A DNA stretch of 64,000 bases from assembly GCF_947242115.1 (NCBI RefSeq), contig NC_074719.1:36104512-36168511 (forward strand), given 5' to 3'. The first letter of the stretch is position 1. Every line of letters starts with the position of its first letter. Positions 42,870 through 57,299 of this stretch are shown here, piece by piece. The position numbers and the translations under genes are program-made. The notes below the pieces were generated by a model. It was not told where the DNA came from. It ran no database searches and saw nothing but the letters and a program-made list of their open reading frames with translations. Source of the DNA: Biomphalaria glabrata (taxonomy: Eukaryota > Mollusca > Gastropoda > Planorbidae).

Positions 42870-43400
42870 CTCTCATTCCCTCAATCTGCTTCTCTCGCCT
42901 CCTCTCTAACTCTATCCCTCTCTTTCCACCTTACTCACTCTGCCTCTCGATCTCCCTCCCCACATCTCTCCCTGCTACCCTCTCACTCCTCATCTATTAT
43001 TCTCTCTATCTCTCTTCCTCTCCCTCACTGTCTCTCTGCCTTTCTTTCCTTCTCTGACTCTCGCATCTCTCTCCCTATCTGCCTCTACCTCTCTATTCTT
43101 TTCTCTCTCTCTTGATCCTTCTCCCTCTCATTTTTTCTCAATCATCCTCTCTCTCTCTCCATCTTTCTCTCCTTTCCTCTCTCCTTCTCCGTCTCTTTCC
43201 TTCTCTTACTCTTACCTCTCTTGCCCTATCTGCTTCTACCTCTCTTTCCCTCTCTCTGCCTATCAATTCTTTTTTTTTCTCTCTTTCTCTCCCTCTTAAT
43301 CTCTCTGCCTCTGTATTCTTTTCTCTTTCTCTCTTAATCCCTCTCCCTCTTTTTTCACACTCTTCCTCTCTTTCTCCCTCCCATATCTCTTTCCATTCCG
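42870..43400 (+). repeat. Pyrimidine-rich tract
   Basis: More than 500 bp of CTCTCC/CTTTCT sequence. Frames on both strands (Ser/Leu-rich or Arg/Glu-rich) are compositional. A shorter CTGT tract follows near 43545-43610. Confidence 0.9.
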
Positions 43401-43610
43401 CTGTCAGGTATGAAACAAAAGCGCAGCCCAACCTCTTTCCCTGACGTGCTTGCCACTTGCACAACGCAGTACAAGTGAGACTCTTGTTGTAAGTAAGTGT
43501 TATATGTACACATCAAGTAATATTGATAATATATGCTCTTTCTGTTACTCTCTGTCTGTCTCTCTGTCTGTCTCTCTGTCTATCTCCCTGTCTCTCGCCC
43601 TCTCTTCGTC

Positions 43611-44270
43611 TCTTGTAACGTGTGCTGGGAATCAATTGCTTGTGTTTCCATCTCTGTTATTACGACAAGGGAGGCAATTAAAACAGTGCACGCTGTCACA
43701 TGCCAGCAGGCAGGACGATTTATCGACTCTCTCCCTCACCCCCCCCCCCACACCCGCAGTCGTATAATTTTTGGCTTATATAAAAATATTATTAAAAAGA
43801 ATATTCATCATAAAGTTCTTTTCCTTTATTGATGGAAAGAGGAAGGGACATAATTCTTGTGACGTCTTTAAAGTTGTCTTTTCCTGGAAGCCATTTTTAC
43901 GTTTTTTTAATTTCTTGTTCTATTGATAAGACACTTTAACAAAGCGATATTCAATATAATCTCTCTGTAATACAGTTATACATACATATATTTTGTTAGA
44001 ATGAAAGAATTAGAGATATAAACATATACATAAATCCGAGATATAACGTACTTTAGAAAATGTAACGCAAAAGTCTACAATATAAATACAAACAAGTCTG
44101 TGCAATCCAGTAGCAGCCATTTCTTTTGCAGTTCTCGAAGTGTTTTTTACCGACAATTCTTTCAATTTTAAGGTTGGCAACTCTGTCATGGTTAAGAAGT
44201 GTCCGCTTGTAACAGTTCAGAAACATGGTTTACGGTAGTGCGTCAACTTAGGGCCTTACCTTACACAAGC
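43611..44270. other. No recognised feature
   Basis: Unannotated sequence with a short C run near 43740. Confidence 0.4.
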
Positions 44271-44371
<101 letters not shown>

Positions 44372-44777
44372 AAATATGCATGTGAAATATTTTTTAATAG
44401 AGGAAAACTAGATTAAATTTACAGGTACTCAATTTTGTTCTTCTAAAATATGACATGCTTTTAGATATTAGTCGTATTATTAATAAAATGTAGGGGGCCT
44501 CCATAAGATTCCTGCCCCAGCGGCTCCACTTGCTTAACTCAGGCGCGTGATGTATTAGTCAAGCACTCATCACTGTTATTGGCCTTTGTTTATAATACTG
44601 AAATTTTGTTTCAGAAATATCGTGCACTAAAAGAAAAAATCCTGCCCGTGACGTCTGCCAAAAGTGAATAATAATGACGTAGACTAGAGGCTCGTTTTTA
44701 CTTTGTACTGGTGTGTCCCGTAAAACATTTGTCTGGCAACACAGAACACAGGATTAGACCTACATTTAGGTTACGTC

Positions 44778-45053
<276 letters not shown>

Positions 45054-45054
<1 letters not shown>

Positions 45055-46394
45055 TGTAAAAAAAAAAAGAGCTTAATAATCGAGACATTCGCTAGCTCAT
45101 GCGCGCCATAATTTTCAAACTTGTTCTAATAATTGGTTTCATTATTGGAGAAGGAAATCGATCCGCACAGATACGCTGTACATCGCCCGGGGCGACGACC
45201 AAGGGGATCTACACTGTAGCAGCTCTTCACAGTGACGAGGGTGCTTCACGGTATAGCAACCCTTGACAAGACCAATGACTGACTAGCTCCGCGCTATGTA
45301 CCAATTTCATTTCAGCTCAAGTCACTTAGTTAAAAATGCAGCGTTGTTAAAACCCATCGTTAAACAATTTTTCATCCAATTTAATGCAGTGTATGATGGC
45401 CTATTGGATATGTAGTCGCAGCAGCACTCTATCATAAAGATTAATATTTTGTGTTCAAACCCCTCGGTGTTGGGGTTAGAGTAACTAATTAATTTACACA
45501 ATTTGCGACATTTATGAATATAAAAATCACCGGACAACCATAAGGGTGTTAGAGCGATATTTCTTCCACTTTCCCTCCCCTGAACCCACTGAACGGATGC
45601 AATGTCGTATATATTTATCTCTATATATATATAATGTCTCCTTATGCGGAGCCATTTTATTTACGTTTTCATCAGCCCTTCTATTGTATAATGAAAATAC
45701 TGTTAAAACTCAGTTGGTAGTTTTGATCATGTCAACAATAGCTCATACCCTAAGGAGATAGTATTACGTTAAAAATTCAAATTATCTTCAAAATAAAGGT
45801 TGCTTTTAAAGAGTGCGCAATTTTCCGCCTTGTCAAAAAAGTGACCCATTTACCAGTGCTAAAATTTTCAGGTGCCTACATTTCTGGGTGCCAAAATTTC
45901 CGGAACTTTAATTACCGATGGTCTAAGTTCCAGCGTCCAATCTTCCTAGATCTTTCCTTACGTTCCAATATAGTTTTTCAAAGCTGCCAATGTAACTGAT
46001 TTTTCGTGATCGTAAGAAGGGAATGTTCTGTGGAGTAACCTTTGTTTTACTTCATTATTTGATGGTTACCTTTTTTTTTCTACTTTTTTTTGTTTATTTG
46101 AAAAATAAACATGTTATAACCATAATACATCTGAATGAGATCTTAAAAGACTAAACATCCATTACAAATATTATAGAGTGTATGTTGTACGAAGTACCAT
46201 GAAAGAACAGTGGGCATGTGAGTGAATGGTAACCAGTGTACCGCGGACATATCAAGGTCCTGACCCTAACCCTAACACGGAATAAACGAAAATCAAAATA
46301 TCAAGAAAAACCAAGATTATTTTCATACGAACCCTTCCTTTGTTCAAGATGTTTTCAAACTTTCAAATATAATGTTTTGATTTTTTTTTTTACA
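45054..46394. other. No recognised feature
   Basis: Includes a short CCCTAACCCTAAC near 46260 and degenerate GTGCCAAAATTTC words near 45880. No gene. Confidence 0.4.
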
Positions 46395-46560
46395 TAGCTT
46401 ATATCAACTCACTCTGTCTGTCTGTCCGACCGTCTGGTAAAAAGTTTGTATACTTTATTATTCCCACACCCATTCTCGGATCAAATTGAAACTTTAAATT
46501 TTATTTATTGTAATAACAAAACATGAATCAATTAAAAAGTCAACAAATAAATTATTTTTT
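46395..46560 (+). repeat. Dispersed repeat U, copy 2
   Basis: ATATCAACTCACTCTGTCTG, then CCACACCCATTCTCGGATCA and AACAAAACATGAATCAATTA. Collinear with the copies at 40930 (inverted) and 53333. Confidence 0.55.
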
Positions 46561-47091
46561 TTTGATATCGAATAAAGGAAATAGCTATTACATTATTTAT
46601 ACTTATTGTTGAAATGAGTTCTTTCCCTTGGCTAAGCTGTTGTTGTTTTTTTAAACATTTTGCTTGTTAAATCGTCAATTTAATTTATTTATGAAATCAT
46701 GCATCGCAATCGTTTTTGAACAGAAAAACTCTCCATTAACTAAGACATAATGAGTTGACCCTCAAGTTTTCTAGGAGTTATATTCCAATAAAAATTTATT
46801 TACGACCGTCATGCCTCTTCTCGTAAGATTGCAATAAAACATTGCTGCAGAAGTCAGATGTTGCAAACCTGCTGTTCTCTACCCAGCATGTGTAGGTAGT
46901 GCGGCTATTGATTCAACGTGAGACAGACATTCATGGTGCGTTCCTGTCTCCTGTTTTATTATATTGAATTTTTACCTCTATTCATGACTTCGTGTTTGTT
47001 GTCTGTTTTTTATGTAAATAAATTTCCTTCAGCGTTAGTCCATTCTCGTACAGTCAAGATCTTTGTACTGAAAAAAAACACACGTTATTAA

Positions 47092-47340
47092 CTCTTTCTC
47101 TCCGTAATTATTTTTCAACGTTTTGAAGGAATTCTTCAGTTTGCCCATTACTATTTCACTACCCCTGTTATGATTGGGCTTCAATAGCTTTGTTGTTTGT
47201 TATCAGAAAATGTTTTATTTGGTATAGAATGAAAGGGAAATGCATGCCGCTCACACAAAGTCAAGTTTATAAAATTAGACATTAAATTATTTAAATGAGG
47301 TCAAGATCAACGATGGTATCGTCGATTAGGAGAGAAAGAG
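47092..47340. mobile_element. 249-bp TTAA-type MITE, long form
   Basis: Same ends as the 73-bp copies (CTCTTTCTCTCC ... GGAGAGAAAGAG), flanked by TTAA at 47088-47091 and 47341-47344. Outer regions match the short copies (CGTAATTATTT at left, GGTATCGTCGATTAGGAGAG at right), so those look like internal deletions of this form. Non-coding. Confidence 0.85.
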
Positions 47341-49253
47341 TTAATAAGACTCCAAGTTTGTGGAGTAGCAAGGTTTCCTCTCAGATTAAGTTTTTTTTAA
47401 GGCTATGTATTTGAACGATTATAAATACTGCTAGACCGCTATGTTTAGAGAGCAATGTTGAATGCATAACTTTGAGCTAACTCACTAATCAGAACACAAT
47501 GTGTTAACAAAATGATGTTGATCACGACAGACACATTACTAATTCCTTTAAGAAAAGGAATCCTCCACTGTTGTCGTTGTCGCAATATAGTCCAAAATAC
47601 TTCTCAGAAGTATATTTAAAAGTAAAGCAAAACTAAACTACAGTCATCAGAATTCCATGAGCGTAGCAAAGAAAAAAAAACATTAAAAATTATAGAAAAA
47701 CTAGTCACCGAATTCCCTGAGAGTAGCCAAAAAGGGGGCGGGGGGGGGAGGTTATGCACGCAATGAAGAAAACAGAATAGAACCCCCCCCCCTTTTTCCC
47801 CTTTTTTTTTGCAACAACGCCCATGGATTCCAAAAAATTCAGCAGCTTCAAAAAGAAGGAATTGTCTTATAAACAAGAAAGACACTGAAAATAATTTTCT
47901 AAAAAGACAATATTACCTTTATACAAATGATAGAGCTTTTTTTTTCTCTCTTAATATCATATGAATGTGTACATTAAATAACAAGGGAACATTTTTTTAT
48001 TGTTTCGCCCCATTCCCCCCTCCCCTTTTCTTCCCGAGAGCTAACCCCCTGGTTAAGCGAATGTTTAGCTTTACTACACTTTATACTATTCCAATGATAG
48101 GCCTATAGACCTAGACTTAGAAGACGATGCCCAAAATGTTCCTGAACATAAATTTATCACAACCTTGAATACCTACATGCTGAAATACCCGAGGACGTAG
48201 AGTCGGTTCAAGAGAAATATTTTCTTCTCTAGTCAAATTTAAATTTCTTTCTTTTTTTTTTACTTCGACAAAGTAGAACGATGAAACTAGAAATTTCCGA
48301 ATGTGACCAAGGAGCTAGCAATTCTTTTCCCAACGGTATGCAGCAACTGTCAATTTTCGAAGAAAAAAGAGCCATTTTCGAGATCCGAGGTCTTTCCCTT
48401 CCAAAGGTTTCCTCGAAGTTAGGAGTTGAATAAAGGGATTGTAAGAAAATGTTTATGTTCCTTTTTATTTTTTATTTTTTTTGTTAAATGTGCAAATGTC
48501 AGCAAGTGAGATATATTAAAACTTCTACCAGATGGTCATGAGGTGATCAGAACACTTGATGCCGACGAGAAACAAAGGTGGGCTATAGGTGACACAGTGG
48601 TAATACTGGAGCTACTATAAGGTAACACTAAGAAACATTTCTGTTCATTAATCCATAAAACAAACTGCTTAAGTTATATCTAAGAAACAGTATTTTTGCA
48701 AATTGTAAATGATGGCTACATTTTAATTGAATAAAATATAGGCCTACATGGGGCTTAATTGTACAATTTATTTCTTCTTTCATTTTGCTGTATCTTCACA
48801 ATGCTGAATTGGGACATACATTGTTCCCTAATTTACATCACACCAGACGACATTGAGAGATTTTTACCAAAACACACACACACACACACGCACATATTGA
48901 TCAGACGTCTAGGAACCCATGAGTGAGGCTCCTAACAAAAAAAGGGGCTAAACAATTTCTCCAAAACATGAATACAATTCATCTGCTCTTCCAATGGGAC
49001 ACATAATAGGAAAGGATAATAGCTTGCCATTCTCAGCTCATCGGGAGCTCGGCTTAAGTCTTCTTATCGATAAACTGGGAGATCGCTTCGATCATAACTC
49101 TACGAGACGGACGTTGGCTATAGGGCGCTCTAATAATAATTATCAGTAGGAAGCTTGGACGTCTACTCCAATCCTTGTGAGTAGATAACTAGTGACGTAT
49201 TTAGACTTGAAAAGGCCACAAGAAAGAGCCTCTAACACTATCAACCCCTAAAT
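47341..49253. other. No gene recognised; G/C-run fragments
   Basis: Short pieces near 47700-47810 and 48000-48060 carry G and C runs like those of the hAT-like elements, without ends. A short CA repeat lies near 48872. Confidence 0.4.
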
Positions 49254-49445
49254 CAGTGTTTCCCAAACTTTTTCCTTAACGGAACACTTCGCACGTTTCG
49301 AGTATTTAGCGGAACACTTTGATTATTTTTTAGAGATTAATTCACGTGGTGGCTTACTAGTTAATTGTTTCAGGAGTTCTTGAAACACGTATTCCGGCCC
49401 CCAAGGAACACCAGGGTTCCGCACACCACAGTTTGGGAAACACTG
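49254..49445. mobile_element. 192-bp hAT-type MITE
   Basis: Perfect inverted ends CAGTGTTTCCCAAACT / AGTTTGGGAAACACTG are flanked by 8-mers CCCTAAAT (49246-49253) and CCCTAAGT (49446-49453), which agree at 7 of 8 bases. Inner text includes GGAACACTT repeats. Non-coding. Confidence 0.9.
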
Positions 49446-49868
49446 CCCTAAGTAACACTTTCCTTTCCTTTAATAACCTTTACACGCTGTTCCCTTTAAA
49501 ACACTTCATATATGTCCAGTAATTGATAGGGTCATGCAGTACTGTGTGTCGCATTACAGTAAGTGAAAAAAAAGAATAGGTACGTGTTGTTACTATTGTC
49601 TGCCACTTTTTAGTGTTAGAATTAAAATTTGTAATATTTTTTATTCAAATTATATATGATATATGATGCAATTTTTAATATTTTTTATGCAATATTCATA
49701 AAATATATACATCGGGCGGCTGTGGGAAAACTCTTGGTTTTAAATAATTTGCAAAGTATTTTTTTTCCATTAAAATATTTTTTAAAAAGCTCGCAATAAA
49801 GCCCTTCTGCGAAAATCCAACCCACAAAAGTCAAGGGACCACTGTAGATCTTGTTTTTAAGTTTTTAG

Positions 49869-50066
49869 GCAGTTCTCGGGTTCGAACAGCTGAGAAGACT
49901 GGGATTGTTCAATTGTGGGATTTTTGTGGACACCCCTGAGAGACCCCAACTCTAGATGGGGAAAGTAAAAGCAGTTGGTCGTTGTGATGGTCACATGACA
50001 CCTCCGTTAACCGTCCGCAATAGAAACAGATGACCTTTACATCATCTGCTCAACTGATTGCAAGGG
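49869..50066 (+). mobile_element. SINE S1, 5'-truncated
   Basis: Starts near the B box (TCTCGGGTTCGAAC) and continues through the S1 body (GCAGTTGGTCGTTGTGATGG, GATGACCTTTACATCATCTG). The A box is missing. Confidence 0.8.
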
Positions 50067-50960
50067 GGTATTTATTTTTTTTACTCTATTTTGAACGGTA
50101 GGCCCTATGATACAAATTTCATAATAGGGAATACCTTAGAAAGCAATGTCCGTTTTACGTACTAGTATTGCGGTCAGTATGGCTCTTCGTTATAAGGCTC
50201 TTTTCCGCACTACGGGCTATTTGCACCATGGTGTAACATTGCAGGCACGTGAGAGGGAGGGATTGAATATCCAGACCTTAATCAGATTACCTTGTAAGAA
50301 AAAGATACCAGGTTATCAAGCGTTTCGTTAAAACCAAATGTCCCAAACCAGCATTGATAAATCAGAAGTGATCTACCTGGGCGTAATTGGTCATCGGTTG
50401 ATACGACCCGCTAATTTGACCCTGTTGCCATATTGAAAGATATACGCTCTATATTGTTGATCATCGTTGTTCAGAAGAAGTGCGTTGTGACGTCGTATCA
50501 AAACTGAACACGTGATGTAGCTGGCGGGATACATTTGCGTCACAAAGAGGCTCTCTCTTTCACACCAAGAATAGATGAACTCTGACCTTATGGCGTCAAG
50601 TTTGAAATAACAAGATCAAATTTTAATGGCTTTAAAAAAAAATTACGCCAGCTGTGACATTTTATTCTTGTTAAAACAACAACGCGGAAGAATACGAAGA
50701 TTGCGCAACAATCTAAAGTGCAAAATGAGACGACGCGACAGAAAATAGTTCGACGATTTGATGTATTTTAAAATGATTGTAAAATCATTAATGCAGTACT
50801 CAAGGCAACAGGGTCTACTTTATGTTTATAGAAGCTATGGTATGAATAGTAAGAACAATGATAGTAGTTACATTTAAATGTTCCTTTGAGGATCTCATAA
50901 CAAATATCAATGTAGTGATTCATAAGCCTAATATTCATTTTAGTTTAAACTCCAGTTATA
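50067..50960. other. No recognised feature
   Basis: The 61-codon frame at 50146 has no family match. Otherwise unannotated. Confidence 0.4.
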
Positions 50961-50969
50961 CAGGGGTTT

Positions 50970-51268
50970 TAAGAGAAACAGAGAAAGAGAGAGAAAAAGA
51001 GATAAAATAGAGAGAGGGAGAAAAAACGAGAGAGAAATAGAGACAATGAAAGAGACGTTTTGAAAGAAATGCAAAAAATGAGGGGAAGAAAGAGAAAGGA
51101 TAGAGAGAGGGGGAAAGAGAGGAAGAGAGAACGTGAAAGTGACAGGGTGTAAAGAGAAAGAGAGGGAGAGAAAAAGAAAAAAAAAGTGAATTAAAGAGAA
51201 AGTTTGAAAGCAATGCAAAGAAGGAGAGAAAGAAAGAGAATGGATAGAGAGAAAAAGAGACCTGGGAG
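50970..51268. repeat. Purine-rich GAGA tract
   Basis: About 300 bp of AGAGAAAGAG-type sequence on +; minus-strand Phe/Ser/Leu frames are artefacts. Confidence 0.85.
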
Positions 51269-51541
51269 GGGAGACACGACCCATGTTAACCTATAAGTAA
51301 AGTTTACTTCTCCATATCCTCTATTCTATTGTTAATTTTTCATTTATGAATTGTTTCATCCCCCCCCCTCTCAGTTACCTCGTTTCTCCTGCCATTCACA
51401 CCCATGGTTTACTCTAGCTCTACTAATGCTTTGCATATTGTACTATAGCGCATTTTTTTTCTTTGTCCTGATGCTTGACATAGTTCTGGGATACACGTTT
51501 ATTAACATCGGCTGGAAGTTTGTTTGTCACTGACACTATCA

Positions 51542-53089
51542 TCACTGACGACAAATTTTGATCAGGTTTTCTCGAACGGTGAGCTGATTTGTAGCTTTCA
51601 TTTTAGAAAAGAACTGCTCACAGAGATCAGTGCTTGCAAAAATAGCTAGGATTCTGGCTGCAAATTTCCGCAATTGAACGTACCGTTTAGGTAAATAACT
51701 AAATTTTGGCGCAGCCACTTCTTTATACTTCGCTTTCAACAAAGAATCTAACTGCTATTCTATCAGCTCCAGTTGCACATTACTAGCAGCATTTTCAGAA
51801 GCAAATGAAAATGGAGATAAAAACAACGAAAATTCTTGCACGTATCAAACGAAGTCATGAAAACGGCCAGTGGAAGCATCTACTTACGATTCCAAGTGTA
51901 AGACATATTTACCAAATGTTGTAGCTGTATTTAATCTTTTTAGTTCCTGACAAGTGAACAAGATTTTCTCTTCATATTTGCTTTATCCACAATCGTAATT
52001 TTGCTTGAAAGCACTTCACATGATCACACGCAGTTGTGACAATTTAGTCTTTACTTTGAAGTTTCTAATTCAAGTCTTGCAGGTGACCAGTGAGATCAAT
52101 TGCAAATGCCAAATCCTGAACCCATTCGTCAGTATGGAAATGTTCAACAGGTTCACATTTCATGTTCAGAAACAATAAAATTTCTTCAGGCAGTACAACA
52201 AATCTCTTCAATTCTTTATGACAGGAGAGCCAGCAAATTCGTGTCCAATGTCATTCAGAAATATTGAAAATTGGCGATGATTTAAGTCACGGGCATGAAT
52301 AAAATTGATTGTGACTGAAACCAGTCTTATGACATGTTGGAATTGTAATTGCTTTGTGCGTTATGTTTCTTGGTGAATGATGCACTGAAAATGAGCACAT
52401 TTAAAATTAGCATTAGTCTCTCTTATTTTTGCAAGTAGCTTTGCATCAAAACTATTTCATAATGGTTAGTGCGCCATCCGTTGTTCGACTAGCTAGCTTT
52501 ACCAAAGGTAAATTGTACTGCAATATCACATGTTATTTCTCAAAAACATCCTCGCTTGTTGTGGTGTTATGTATAGAACAAAGCTCAAGTAGCTCCTCAT
52601 GTATCTCAAAATTCCTGTCACAGGTCCTTATGAATATAGCCAACTGTGCTACACCAGTTACATCAGTTGACTCATCGAGAGCCAATGAGAATATTTCAAA
52701 ATGTATTTTGTTCTTTAATTGTTCACACAACCTGACTGACATGTCATTTATTCTATCTGCCACAGTGTTACTAGTTAAAGTTATCTCTTTTAATGCTTTC
52801 ACATTTTCTGGACTTCCGCAGCTTTAACGACACACTCCTTCATACAATTCCTTTCAATAAATGATTTGCTATGGCTTGCAATTAAGTTTGAAAAAAATGT
52901 AGCTGGCTTTCACTGCAGACTCAATCTCGTTCTTCAGTTTAACAAATACTATTTTTTTATTTAAAGTAGCTTGTCATCTTTTATTTTCCAGCGTAATAGT
53001 TTAACATTATTTTGATAATTTTTTAGGTGGCCAAGCGGGCCGCATGCAAGGTGGTCATGCGCCCCCGATCGCCGTGTTTGACATGCCTG
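51542..53089 (-). pseudogene. Degenerate hAT transposase (ZBED5/GTF2IRD2-like)
   Basis: Minus-strand frames match the hAT transposase group also found domesticated in vertebrate ZBED5/GTF2IRD2. 52533-52802 has IFSLALDESTDVTGVAQLAI (first catalytic Asp region) followed by EELLELCSIHNTTTSEDVFE. 51542-51742 has ASTDLCEQFFSKMKATNQLT, the C-terminal dimerisation region. The piece upstream of 52802 (VKLKNEIESAVKASYIFF) is broken by stops. The right terminus GTTTGACATGCCTG (ending 53089) is a hAT inverted end; no left end was found. Several frameshifts and stops make it inactive. Confidence 0.88.
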
Positions 53090-53332
53090 TGCTAGAGTGA
53101 CTTCACTTATTGCCACCCCCTCCCCTCTTACCTTTACGTCCCTCGCGTTTCTTTCCGTTCATTACGATGTATCGACGCTGCGAATGTGACCAATGGGAAT
53201 TGAGGAGACAAAACACTTTGACAACTCTCGTGAAGTTCATTGATAGGTGACGGGCCGTTTTTTTTTTTTTTTTTAACGAAAGGTTTAGCTTGATGCCGAT
53301 GTCCGTTGACTGGACCATTTTTTTCAAAGCTT
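53090..53332. other. Flank of the hAT element, poly(T) at ~53257
   Basis: C-rich block then a T run. No gene. Confidence 0.4.
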
Positions 53333-53520
53333 AAACCAAATCGTCTGTCTAGTACAGTTTTTCTAGACGTTATATTTTTCACACCCATTCTCAGATTGAG
53401 TTGAAACTTCACACAATTATTTGTTGTAGGCTACATAATTAAACATGAATAAAAAAAAAACATAACAAACTAGTTAATGAATTATTGATCATTCTATATT
53501 TTGCTTGGTATCGAAAAATG
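53333..53520 (+). repeat. Dispersed repeat U, copy 3
   Basis: CGTCTGTCTAGTACAG, CACACCCATTCTCAGATTGA, AAACATGAATAAAA. Collinear with the copies at 46395 and 40930 (inverted). A further diverged piece is near 53590-53730. Confidence 0.5.
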
Positions 53521-53988
53521 GAAATAAATGCTACATATTTAGAGATGTGGCTGTAAATGTGAATTTGTTCCTTGTACATGTTTTTACCCCTACTTCCATT
53601 TCTTGATCAAGTTGGAGGTTCGCATAAGTATTCATAGTCAATGACAATGACAATACACGAAAAAAAAGTGAACCAATTAGTTCATCAATTAGCGGTTACT
53701 AATTAATTTTGTATTTTATATAAGAAAAAGGGAGCTAATTCACGTAATATTGAGATATTTTTTAACGTGATTCTACGTCTCTTTCCCTTATATAAGCTTT
53801 GCTACTACTCCAGCCATTTTAAGGGAATACAAGTCTTCTAGTCTTTAGTACTGTCAAATGTTAAAAGGGGGGGGGGATGAGATGAGAAGAGACGGTCACA
53901 CAAAAGAGAAAACCTAGATAATAAAGTAGGCAGCTTTTTATTTCCATGCTTTGACCTTCCATTGTTTCAGACCTTTCATTATCACGAT

Positions 53989-54165
53989 GGCTGCCTGGTC
54001 GTGCGGTTTGCGCGCTGGACTGTCGTTCGGACTTATCGATGGACCCGGGTTCAAACCCTGCCCGCTCCCATCCCCCGCCGTCCTGCGGGAGGTTTGGACT
54101 AGGAAGTAATTATCTTCAACTCTGAAGGAACATCCGAAATAAGTAAAACATTTTACATTTTACAA
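53989..54165 (+). mobile_element. tRNA-derived SINE S2, best-preserved copy
   Basis: Head TGGCTGCCTGGTCGTGCGGT, GCGCGCTGGACTGTCGTTCG, B box GGGTTCAAACCC, then CCGCCGTCCTGCGGGAGGTT and an ACATTTTAC-type tail. Both Pol III boxes look intact. Confidence 0.9.
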
Positions 54166-54436
54166 CGTCCTAAGAGAAACCTCCTTGAGAGCGATAGGGA
54201 TGACTTGACGCCACCTGATGGCGGGGTTCGAACAAAACCATTGTGAAAACAGACCAAAGAGCATAACATGCAGGCAGACAGACTTCTTAGTTCAGCGTAA
54301 ACAATGTCATAATCCTTTTTTTTTTTGTTTTTTTAAAGTTTTGTTTTTTAGCAGGTCAACAAAAAGGGGGAAAAAAAGCAGCAACAAAAAACACAAAATT
54401 TTATCAAAGTTGAAACATTTTAAAGACTTGATGAGT

Positions 54437-55755
<1,319 letters not shown>

Positions 55756-57299
55756 GCGCCTATAGTAAAGTTCCCCTTTCAGACCTTGCAATCTATAGAG
55801 CAGATGATGTAAAGGCACTGGCGGATCCAGGGGGGGGGGGCGGTAGGGGCGATCGCCCCCCCCCCCACTCGGCCGACCCCCCCCCCCCCCCATGAAGGGG
55901 GGGGCGGACGAACTTTAGTATAGGATTCACACAATTTAAATACGAATTTATTACTTATGTTAAAAATATATACTAATTATTTATATTTCAACCTATTTTT
56001 AGATTATTTCGCCCCCCCCTCTAGTATGTTGGCCGATTTAGTGGTGTCGGGAGGGGGCGATGGTATCAATCCCGCCCCCCCACTACACTTTCGAGTGGGG
56101 GGGGCGGTCCAATTTATTTGTAGAAATCACAGCCTGCTAACAGAATCAATTAAATATCCATATGGCTAAAACTTGTTATTGATATTTTAACCGTTCTTTA
56201 TATTATATCGTTCCCTGTTTGCCGATTGCTGGGGGGGGGGCCAATACCTCTTCTGCCCTTCCCACCTAAACCCTTTGAGTGGGGGGGGGGCGGTCCGTTT
56301 TTATGGAGAAATCATAGTTTGTGAACAAAATTAGTTGAATTAATATATACATTTTATATTATGTCGCTCCCTTTCTGGTATTTTGGCCGATTCGGTCGGG
56401 TGAGGGGGGGGGGGCGATTGCATGTACTGCCCTCCCCACTCTAGCCCTCTGAGTGCTGGGGGGGCGGTCCTATTTTTGTGGAGAATCATAGTTTGTGAAT
56501 AAAATTAGTTGAATATCTATATAATATAAACTACGTATTGATATGTGACCCATTGTAAATATGTCGTACCACACTCTAATCTCAAATTGTATCATTAGTA
56601 AATTTAAATGAAAAAGGGTTGTACCAGGTGGGAGGGGCGATACATGCAATCGCATTTCCCCCATCGGACAAATCAATACTTTTTCTTTTTGTATTATAGT
56701 TAAGAAATTACAAAATTAAAAAAATCTGTCACTAATATAATTTATATATACTATAAATTAAATTCTTTATCGAGTCGCACCATACCTATTCTTTAATGCC
56801 AAATGCAATCTTTAGCAGAAATGAGTAAAGGAGCGAGGATTAATCGTTTTCACTCTACCGCACCTCCCATTTCCAGACAGAGTTTTTGTAATTTCACATG
56901 AAGTTATCATAAGTATTTTAAGAAAGTCTTTGCATTGGAAAAGTTAGAATTCAAACGAAATTTTTCAGTATAAGAGTCATGATTGAGATGAGTTCTAAAC
57001 TCAAACAACGTTTTCATAGTCGCCTTTTCCCAACCTTTACTCAATCTGATATTTTTCTAGCTAAATAAATTTGGGACTATTACTCACAATTTATACTAGA
57101 GTTTTCTTGAATACTATTTATCGAATAAGTTTTTTTTCGGCGGCGATCCTCAAAGCAAAAATCTAAATACGTGGGGTATCCTATCTTTTCAAGGAACAAA
57201 TCGGTTTTATTTGCAATGTATTATGGGCCTATAAATTCAAATTAGAATATTTTTCATGTACAACATTATTCGAAAGGTCGTTTTTTAATAGTATGAATA

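Noticed and set aside
42837-43464. Ser/Leu-rich and Arg/Glu-rich frames of 92-110 codons
   Set aside because: Artefacts of a CT-rich tract; no domain, splice or start context.
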